A stretch of 64,000 bases of DNA. It comes from an uncultured Stenotrophomonas sp. (GTDB taxonomy: Bacteria; Pseudomonadota; Gammaproteobacteria; Xanthomonadales; Xanthomonadaceae). The position numbers and the translations under genes are program-made. Numbering within the stretch: the stretch's first letter is position 1; each line of letters opens with the position of its first letter. Positions 58,196-64,000 of the stretch are shown here, in pieces. The stretch spans positions 124,001 to 188,000 of the forward strand of contig CAJYNG010000011.1 in the NCBI GenBank assembly GCA_913775725.1, read 5' to 3'. The notes beneath the pieces are model-generated. The model was not told the origin of the DNA. It searched no databases and was given only the letters and a program-made list of their open reading frames with translations.

Positions 58196-58234
58196 GGGGT
58201 CGGATCCCTTTCCACAGGAAAGGGCTCTGACCCC
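58196..58234 (-). repeat. 39-bp GGGGTCAGAGCCC element, copy B
   Basis: Read on the minus strand the ends match copy A at 31891-31929. The inner stem is TTTCC/GGAAA here against GTTGC/GCAAC there. Confidence 0.7.
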
Positions 58235-58246
58235 ACCGGTCAAAGC

Positions 58247-58306
58247 GTGCCGACCAAGGTCGGCACCTACGGGCTTGATGGCGTGCCGACCGAGGTCGGC
58301 ACCTGC
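58247..58306. repeat. Two GTGCCGACC hairpin repeats
   Basis: GTGCCGACCAAGGTCGGCAC with CTAC (58247-58270) and GTGCCGACCGAGGTCGGCAC with CTGCC (58282-58306). The first has a GTAG end on the minus strand like SMAG units. Confidence 0.7.
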
Positions 58307-58311
58307 CGGCA

Positions 58312-58647
58312 TCACTTCTTTTTCTTCTTGCCCTTCGGCTCGTCCTTGCTGGCCACCACCACCGGCTTGGCGGCAGCGTCCTGGCCGTTGCCCTTGGCAA
58401 CGCGGATGCCATTGGCCTTCATCCAGGCATCGAACTCGTCGGCGGTCATCTTCTTGTCGCCGTTGCTCATCAGGAAGCGGTAGCTGCCGCGACCATCCAG
58501 CTCCGGGGTCTTCACTTCCACCACCGGGGTTTCGGCCGGCGTTTCCGCCTTGGCCACCTTCTTGTGGCCACCACAGGCGGTCAGCAGCACCATCGGCAGC
58601 AGCAGGCCTGCGCAGCGCAGGGTTTGGTTGAGGGTCGGGTGGTACAT
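58312..58647 (-). CDS. Small lipoprotein with an EFDAWMK motif, unknown function
   Basis: The 111-residue protein has a lipoprotein signal (LLLPMVLLTAC, lipid on Cys25). An acidic-neutral linker, a 30-residue motif at residues 57-86 (YRFLMSNGDKKMTADEFDAW and on to GIRVAK) and a Lys-rich tail ending in five Lys follow. The motif is repeated, 20 of 30 identical, in the exported protein at 59560-60075 on the other side of the pseudouridine synthase gene. It has a weak EF-hand-like look but no proper calcium loop. GGAG precedes ATG 58647. I do not recognise a family. Confidence 0.75.
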   Translation of the reverse strand: MYHPTLNQTLRCAGLLLPMVLLTACGGHKKVAKAETPAETPVVEVKTPELDGRGSYRFLMSNGDKKMTADEFDAWMKANGIRVAKGNGQDAAAKPVVVASKDEPKGKKKKK

Positions 58648-58732
58648 GGGCAGGCTCCGTTCGGGAAATTCAGCAACCAGGCGCCCCCTACGCCTGGAAC
58701 GGTGGCCGGCAACCGCCGGCCGCGGGCGGTGA

Positions 58733-59539
58733 TCAGCCCGGTGCAGCGGCCCCCAGCCGCTGCTGGTCACTGACCTCCAGCATCCGCCACTGGCCCTTGC
58801 CGAGATCGCCGAGCACCAGCCCACCGATCGCGACCCGGACCAGGCGCAGCACCTGCAGGTCAAAGGCCGCCAACAGGCGGCGGATATGACGGTTGCGACC
58901 CTCGTCGAGGACCACCTCCAGCCATGCGGTCTTGTCGCCACTGCGCAGCACGCGCACGGCCTGGGCAACGAGGAACTCGCCCTCGTCCTCCACGCCGGCC
59001 TGCAGTGCCGCCAGAGTGGCGTCATCGGGCAGGCCATCAACCTGCACGTGGTAGGTCTTGTGCGGCCCGGTCTGCGGGTCGGTCAGGCGCGCCGCCCATT
59101 GCGGATCGTTGCTGAACAGCAACAGCCCTTCGCTGGCCTTGTCCAGGCGCCCAACGGGTGCGATCCACGGCAGGCCAGCACCATCAAAGCAGCGGTACAC
59201 GGTGTCGCGGCCACGCTCGTCCTGCGCGGTGGTCACCACCCCGCGCGGCTTGTTGAGCATCAGGTACAGGCGCTGCGGCGCGCCCATCGGCTGGCCATCG
59301 ACCTCGATCGGCGGCGCCGGCTGGCCAATCGGGAACTCGGGATCACGCACGATGCGGCCGGAGACACGCACGCGCCCTTCGGCGATCCAGCGCGCGGCCT
59401 CGCTGCGCGAGCACACGCCGGCCTTGGACAGCACGCGCGCCAGGCCATGGCGCACGCTACTGGAGACATTCGGAGTCGCACGCCCACGCGATGCGTGGGA
59501 GCGGGCGGCGGGGGCGGCAGGTGGGCGGCGCGTGCGCAA
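58733..59539 (-). CDS. RsuA/RluB/E/F-type pseudouridine synthase
   Basis: The 268-residue protein has an N-terminal S4 RNA-binding domain (GLARVLSKAGVCSRSEAARW, then GRVRVSG) and a pseudouridine synthase domain with LNKPRGVVTTAQD, the catalytic Asp in WIAPVGRLDKASEGLLLFSN, and the closing VLDEGRNRHIRRLLAAFDLQ. It should isomerise a uridine in rRNA; which site (RsuA, RluB, RluE or RluF position) cannot be read. About 28 basic residues precede the S4 domain. The start is uncertain, as internal starts near the S4 domain are possible. It lies between two small secreted protein genes on the same strand. Confidence 0.88.
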   Translation of the reverse strand: MRTRRPPAAPAARSHASRGRATPNVSSSVRHGLARVLSKAGVCSRSEAARWIAEGRVRVSGRIVRDPEFPIGQPAPPIEVDGQPMGAPQRLYLMLNKPRGVVTTAQDERGRDTVYRCFDGAGLPWIAPVGRLDKASEGLLLFSNDPQWAARLTDPQTGPHKTYHVQVDGLPDDATLAALQAGVEDEGEFLVAQAVRVLRSGDKTAWLEVVLDEGRNRHIRRLLAAFDLQVLRLVRVAIGGLVLGDLGKGQWRMLEVSDQQRLGAAAPG

Positions 59540-59559
59540 GCCTCTGCTCCCCGCGGCGC

Positions 59560-60075
59560 TTACTTCTTGTCGACCGGCTTGGTCTCAGCCGGTGCTTCGG
59601 CCGGGGCCGGAGTGGCGGCCGGAGCGGGACGCGCCTTGACCACACGCACGCCACGCGCCTTCATCCAGGCGTCGAATTCTTCGGCGGTCATGCGCTTGCC
59701 GTTCTGGCTCATGTCGAAGCGCCACGGCGTGTTGTCGAACTCGGTCTGCGGCTTGTAGGCCGCCGGATCGTTCGGCTTCACTGCCGGCGCGCTCGGGATG
59801 GCCTTGGCGATGTTCTGGCAGCCATCGATGCGCAGGCGCTGCAGCACCTGGTCCAGCGACTGCGACGGATCGTAATTGCCGCTCAGCACGCCGGCCGGCA
59901 TGCCCAGCTGATTGCCACGGATGTACAGCTCGTCGGCCACCGGCGCGATGGTCGTGGCCGGCAACGGCAGCGGCGATGCGCTGGTGTTGACCGAGCAATC
60001 GACCGCAGCGTGGGCGGCGGGAACCAGGGCCAGCGCCAGAACGGCGGCCGATGCAGAGCGCAGCATGAGGGACAT
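59560..60075 (-). CDS. Exported protein with an EFDAWMK motif, unknown function
   Basis: The 171-residue protein has a signal peptide (MSLMLRSASAAVLALALVPA, then AHAA) and a middle region with two Cys (DCSVN; DGCQNI) that could form a disulfide. A 30-residue motif follows at 118-147 (WRFDMSQNGKRMTAEEFDAW to GVRVVK), then an Ala/Pro/Glu-rich tail. The motif is shared with the lipoprotein at 58312-58647. No known domain is recognised. ATG 60075 was chosen; an ATG three codons later (60066) is equally possible, and neither has a clear ribosome site. Confidence 0.72.
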   Translation of the reverse strand: MSLMLRSASAAVLALALVPAAHAAVDCSVNTSASPLPLPATTIAPVADELYIRGNQLGMPAGVLSGNYDPSQSLDQVLQRLRIDGCQNIAKAIPSAPAVKPNDPAAYKPQTEFDNTPWRFDMSQNGKRMTAEEFDAWMKARGVRVVKARPAPAATPAPAEAPAETKPVDKK

Positions 60076-60233
60076 CCACGGAAGGAAGTGACGCGGCGAG
60101 TTTAGCAATGCCGCGTCAGCTTTCAAGCGCCACTTTCAATGAATACGGCAACTCATTGGTTTTACGGACAAAATCCCGACGAACGGTTGCCCTCACGCAT
60201 GGAATTCCAGATTCCCGGCCGCAGAAACAACAA

Positions 60234-60253
60234 GACCCGGCCGAAGCCGGGTC
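60234..60253 (-). terminator. Hairpin at the end of ompA
   Basis: GACCCGGC and GCCGGGTC pair around CGAA about 30 bp past the stop codon; the T run is poor. Confidence 0.6.
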
Positions 60254-60284
60254 CTGCTGTGTCCTACTGGCAGAGCGTCAGAAC

Positions 60285-61373
60285 TTAGTTCTGGACGTTC
60301 AGCTCGGTACGACGGTTCTTGGCGCGACCTTCCGGGTTGTCCGAACCATCCGGGTTGGTGTTCGGAGCAATCGGACGGCTCTCGCCGTAGCCGATCGGGC
60401 CAACCAGGCGACCGGCGTCAACGCCGTTCTTGGTCAGGTAGTTGTACACGGCGGTAGCACGACGCTCCGACAGCTTCTGGTTGTAAGCGTCGGTACCCTT
60501 CGAGTCGGTGTGACCGGCAACTTCAACGCGCAGATCCGGGTAACGCTTCAGGATCTCGGTGGCTTCGCTCAGGATCGCCACGGCGTCCGGACGCAGGTTC
60601 GACTTGTCGAAGTCGAAGTTGACGCCCTTCAGGTCGATGGAGACCGGCACCGGGCAACCGTCCGGACCGATGGTCTGACCCGGCTGCGAGTTCGGGCACT
60701 TGTCGTCGCAGTTGTTGACGCCGTCACCGTCGTCATCCAGGTCGGCGCAGCTCGGGGCAACCGGAGCCGGAGCCGGAGCAGCCGCGACCGGAGCCGGGCC
60801 CAGCGGGATCACGACGCCGACCGAAGCCAGCACGTCACCGAACCAGTCTTCCTTCTTGGCGGCAACGCTCTGGTCGTCGAAGTCAGCGCGGTAGGCAACT
60901 TCGGCGCGGACAGCAACGCGCTTCTCGAAGGTGGTCTGCAGACCGACGCCGACCTTGGCGGCAACGTTGCCGTCCTTGCGCTTACGCGGACCGGTGGCAT
61001 CGAACGGGTAGGACTCTTCCGACTTCTGGTAGCCCAGGCCACCCAGGATGTACGGGTTCCAGCCGCGGCCTTCCTTGATGAAGTGGCGACGCAGGTCCAG
61101 CGAGACGCCGTACTGCGACCAGTTCAGGTCCTTGTTCGAATCGAAGTTCGGGTTCTGATAGTTCAGCTCACCGTCCAGCGACCAGTTCGGGCTGATGAAC
61201 TTGCCCAGGCCCAGGGTCACGAACGGAGCGTCATTGGTCAGACGGTCGCTGTCCTGGAAGTTGAAGCCGGCCGAACCGGTCAGGTACCAGCGGTCATCGA
61301 ACTCCTGCGCGGAGGCAGCCTGGGCGAAAGCCAGACCACCCAGCAGCGCGGCAGTAAGGATCTTCTTGTTCAT
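60285..61373 (-). CDS. ompA: OmpA-family outer-membrane protein
   Basis: The 362-residue protein has a signal peptide (ALLGGLAFAQAASAQ) and an eight-stranded beta-barrel N-domain (WYLTGSAGFNFQDSD to DVLASVGVVIPLG). An Ala/Pro hinge leads to a thrombospondin type-3-like calcium-binding repeat (DLDDDGDGVNNCDDKCPNSQ) and a C-terminal peptidoglycan-binding OmpA domain (LRVEVAGHTDSKGTDAYNQK; RRTELNV). It links the outer membrane to peptidoglycan. The TSP3 insert places it closer to OprF than to enterobacterial OmpA. A long 357-bp leader separates it from the divergent oxidoreductase gene. Confidence 0.93.
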   Translation of the reverse strand: MNKKILTAALLGGLAFAQAASAQEFDDRWYLTGSAGFNFQDSDRLTNDAPFVTLGLGKFISPNWSLDGELNYQNPNFDSNKDLNWSQYGVSLDLRRHFIKEGRGWNPYILGGLGYQKSEESYPFDATGPRKRKDGNVAAKVGVGLQTTFEKRVAVRAEVAYRADFDDQSVAAKKEDWFGDVLASVGVVIPLGPAPVAAAPAPAPVAPSCADLDDDGDGVNNCDDKCPNSQPGQTIGPDGCPVPVSIDLKGVNFDFDKSNLRPDAVAILSEATEILKRYPDLRVEVAGHTDSKGTDAYNQKLSERRATAVYNYLTKNGVDAGRLVGPIGYGESRPIAPNTNPDGSDNPEGRAKNRRTELNVQN

Positions 61374-61730
61374 TGAGTACAGCTCCTATTTCGGGGGTAT
61401 GAAACCGGTAGAGGCATGGGCCAGCACTACTGCGTCGATGTTCGACAGCCGATTCAGCACGCCACCGCCGCGAACATTATGCTCAGGCGGGTGAAGGTCA
61501 TGTTAACAGTCCCGTAACATGTGAAGTGTTGTGCCCGACCCTCCACCGGTCCGACGTTGAAACCCTATACAGGATGATGAAAATCCGCAAGACCTTCGCG
61601 CTGCAAGGGTTTGACGGTGTTTAGGCGGGGGAAGCGACATATTCCGCAACGGATTGCTTCACACGGTTCAGCGCGCTTGCGGAAACGTGAGGAACCTTAT
61701 GATGGGGCCACGAACCCAGCCGGAGCCGAG
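61374..61730. other. Divergent intergenic region of ompA and the MDR gene
   Basis: No gene is supported. On the minus strand TTAACA (61501-61506) and CATAAT (61476-61481) are a weak -35/-10 candidate for ompA with 19-bp spacing, leaving a roughly 95-nt leader that could be a target for small RNAs. No terminator or SMAG unit is seen. Confidence 0.45.
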
Positions 61731-62750
61731 ATGAAAGCCGTCGCCCTGAGTCGTGAATCCGCCCCCGCACTGGGCGATGTCCAGCTGCCCCCACCCCTGC
61801 CTCCACGCGGTCGTGACCTGCTGATCCGGGTCGAAGCAATCTCGGTCAACCCCGTCGATGGCAAGCAGCGCGCGGCCACTGATCCGGCCACGCTCGAGGC
61901 GCCCCGCGTGCTCGGCTGGGACGCATCGGGCGTGGTCGAGGCAATCGGCGAAGAGGCCAGCCTGTTCGCCTCCGGCGACGAGGTCTATTACGCCGGCGAT
62001 GTCACCCGCCCAGGCTGCAATGCGCAGTACCAATGGGTGGATGAACGCCTGGTCGCACGCAAGCCGACCACGCTGGATTTCGCTGAAGCGGCCGCCCTGC
62101 CGCTGACCACGCTCACCGCATGGGAACTGCTGTTCCAGCGCATGCCGTTGCAGCTGGATGACTGCCGTCATGCCGGCCAGCACCTGCTGGTGATCGGCGG
62201 TGCGGGCGGCGTTGGATCGATGGCGATCCAGCTGGCCCGCCATGCGGGCTTCGAGGTGATCGCCACCGCCTCCCGCGCGTCCTCGGCCGACTGGTGCCGG
62301 CAGATGGGTGCGCAGCATGTGATCGACCACAGCCGACCGCTGCTGGCGCAGTTGCAGGCGCTGGGCATCGATGCGGTGCATGTCGCACTCAATCTGGCCG
62401 ACACCGACCACTACTGGGATGAACTGGGCCAGCTGCTGGCGCCGCAGGGCCATGTCGGCCTGATCGTCGAACCGCGCGGTGCGCTGCGCATCGGAGATCC
62501 GTACAAGGCCAAGTGCATCGGTATCCACTGGGAATTCATGTTCGCGCGCGCGCGCTTCGCCACCGCCGACCGCATCGAACAGCACCGCATCCTCAGCCGC
62601 GCGGCCAGCATGATCGACGCCGGCCAGCTGCGGGGCACCCTCAGCGAGACACTGGGCACGATCAATGCGGCCAACCTGGACATTGCGCATCAGCGCCTGG
62701 ACAGCGGGCGCACGCTTGGCAAGCTGGCACTGGCGGGCTGGGACGACTGA
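61731..62750 (+). CDS. MDR-family oxidoreductase (quinone-oxidoreductase-like)
   Basis: The 339-residue protein belongs to the medium-chain dehydrogenase/reductase superfamily: N-terminal GroES-like domain (RVEAISVNPVDGKQR), Rossmann motif LLVIGGAGGVGSMAIQLARH, and HWEFMFARARF in the C-part. The catalytic zinc cysteine of alcohol dehydrogenases is absent (NPVDGK at that site), so it resembles the zinc-free quinone-reductase subgroup. The substrate is unknown. CGGAGCCGAG precedes ATG 61731. Confidence 0.85.
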   Translation: MKAVALSRESAPALGDVQLPPPLPPRGRDLLIRVEAISVNPVDGKQRAATDPATLEAPRVLGWDASGVVEAIGEEASLFASGDEVYYAGDVTRPGCNAQYQWVDERLVARKPTTLDFAEAAALPLTTLTAWELLFQRMPLQLDDCRHAGQHLLVIGGAGGVGSMAIQLARHAGFEVIATASRASSADWCRQMGAQHVIDHSRPLLAQLQALGIDAVHVALNLADTDHYWDELGQLLAPQGHVGLIVEPRGALRIGDPYKAKCIGIHWEFMFARARFATADRIEQHRILSRAASMIDAGQLRGTLSETLGTINAANLDIAHQRLDSGRTLGKLALAGWDD

Positions 62751-62758
62751 CGCGTCAT

Positions 62759-62820
62759 GTAGAGCCGAGCCCATGCTCTGCTTCGTGGCCCGGCAGCCGA
62801 GCATGGGCTCGGCTCTGCAG
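62759..62820. repeat. SMAG dimer with imperfect arms
   Basis: GTAGAGCCGAGCCCATGCTC and its complement ending GGCTCTGC face each other across about 15 bp, with two mismatches. It lies between the MDR gene and the YczE-like gene. Confidence 0.7.
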
Positions 62821-62918
62821 ATTCCGCCTGTAGCAGCGGATTGGCCCGCATCTGTATCTATGGAAGTGACCGAATCGGACTTACGGTGGGAACAGATCAT
62901 CCTCCCCCCGAGCGCCCC

Positions 62919-63548
62919 ATGCCCACTGCCCTTCCGCTGCGCCTGCTGCAACTGACCGTCGGCCTGTTCCTGTACGGCTTCGGTGCCTCGCTGATGATCC
63001 GTGCCGCGATCGGCGTTGCTCCCTGGGACGTGCTGTCGCAGGGCATCGCCGCGCAGACGCCGCTGTCGTTCGGCCTGGCCACCAATGTGATCGGCGCACT
63101 GGTGCTGCTGCTGTGGTGGCCGTTGCGACAGAAACCCGGTGTCGGCACCGTACTCAACGTGATGTTGATCGGCCCGTCGGCACAATTTGGCCTATGGCTG
63201 CTGCCACCGGCTGTCGGCGTTGGCTGGCAGCTGGCGATGTTCTGTGCCGGCATGCTGCTGGTTGCGCTGGCCACCGGCCTGTACATCGGCGCCAGGCTGG
63301 GCCCCGGCCCGCGCGATGGCCTGATGACCGGTCTGCACGCCCGCACCGGCTGGCCGATCTGGAAGGTGCGCAGCCTGATCGAGGGCAGCGTGCTGCTGCT
63401 GGGCTGGTGGCTGGGCGGCAACGTCGGCCTCGGTACCCTGGCCTTCGCCCTGCTGATCGGCCCGCTGTGCGGGGTGACGCTGGGCTGGTTCGGGATTGGT
63501 CGTCCCCCGGCAGTACCTGCCGCTGGCCGGCAACCGCAGTCCCACTGA
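62919..63548 (+). CDS. YczE/YitT-like integral membrane protein
   Basis: The 209-residue protein has about five hydrophobic helices and the family-typical start LLQLTVGLFLYGFGASLMIR and APWDVLSQGIA, with GARLGPGPRDGLMTGLHART in the middle. Homologues of YczE are uncharacterised membrane proteins. ATG 62919 was chosen, since it opens directly into the first helix. The C-terminus runs into a TGCCGGCC-type repeat-like sequence (VPAAGRQPQSH), which may have extended the frame. Confidence 0.78.
   Translation: MPTALPLRLLQLTVGLFLYGFGASLMIRAAIGVAPWDVLSQGIAAQTPLSFGLATNVIGALVLLLWWPLRQKPGVGTVLNVMLIGPSAQFGLWLLPPAVGVGWQLAMFCAGMLLVALATGLYIGARLGPGPRDGLMTGLHARTGWPIWKVRSLIEGSVLLLGWWLGGNVGLGTLAFALLIGPLCGVTLGWFGIGRPPAVPAAGRQPQSH

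Positions 63549-64000
<452 letters not shown>

Overview
This is a 64 kb chromosomal window from a GC-rich gammaproteobacterium of the Xanthomonadaceae, most probably Stenotrophomonas (S. maltophilia group). The assignment rests on gene order (tig-clpP-clpX-lon-hupB-ppiD; folC-SPOR-cvpA-purF; phoB-phoR-ppk-ppx), an NAD-type isocitrate dehydrogenase, a Kdo kinase (kdkA) gene, tandem TonB receptors, and many short GTAG-ended palindromes that match the published S. maltophilia SMAG repeats. I see no prophage, insertion sequence, CRISPR array or rRNA.

Layout. 1-3.2 kb: LPS-core genes (kdkA operon divergent from a family-9 glycosyltransferase) and a DUF6165 gene. 3.4-8.5 kb: tRNA-Ser(CGA) with a ghost copy of its 3' end, then PP2C phosphatase, dnaQ, rnhA, a methyltransferase, gloB and a LysM lytic transglycosylase. 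8.7-18.3 kb: a leftward protein-quality-control block (tig, clpP, clpX, lon, hupB, tRNA-Val, four identical tRNA-Asp genes, ppiD). 18.2-20 kb: tRNA-Leu, a small lipoprotein, and tRNA-Lys x2, -His, -Arg, -Pro. 20-27.5 kb: BI-1-like protein, TauE, LysR, isochorismatase-like hydrolase, NAD-IDH, AhpD-like protein with glutaredoxin, and BepA-like protease.

27.6-33.7 kb is the phosphate/polyphosphate cluster phoB-phoR-ppk-ppx, with a candidate Pho box before phoB. 34-40.2 kb holds two tandem paralogous TonB-dependent receptors. 40.4-42.8 kb: GT4 glycosyltransferase, PAP2 phosphatase and lpxH. 42.9-45.9 kb: a secreted metzincin protease divergent from an orphan Tle1-like DUF2235 hydrolase. 45.9-52.2 kb: DUF455, purF, cvpA, SPOR protein, folC and a histidine phosphatase, all leftward. 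52.4-58.2 kb: S46 dipeptidyl-peptidase, then tdh and kbl (threonine to glycine) around a TorF-like porin. 58.3-64 kb: two small secreted proteins sharing a motif and flanking a pseudouridine synthase, then ompA, an MDR oxidoreductase, a YczE-like membrane protein and the start of fadH.

The strongest non-gene signal is a repeat family with two copies, at 31963-32064 and 54643-54752. Both have a 52-nt conserved core that folds into hairpins with compensatory base changes, enclosed by long outer stems whose sequences differ completely between copies while remaining self-complementary. A second composite repeat (39-bp GGGGTCAGAGCCC element plus GTGCCGACC hairpins) follows the same logic. Two small secreted proteins share a roughly 30-residue motif that I do not recognise.
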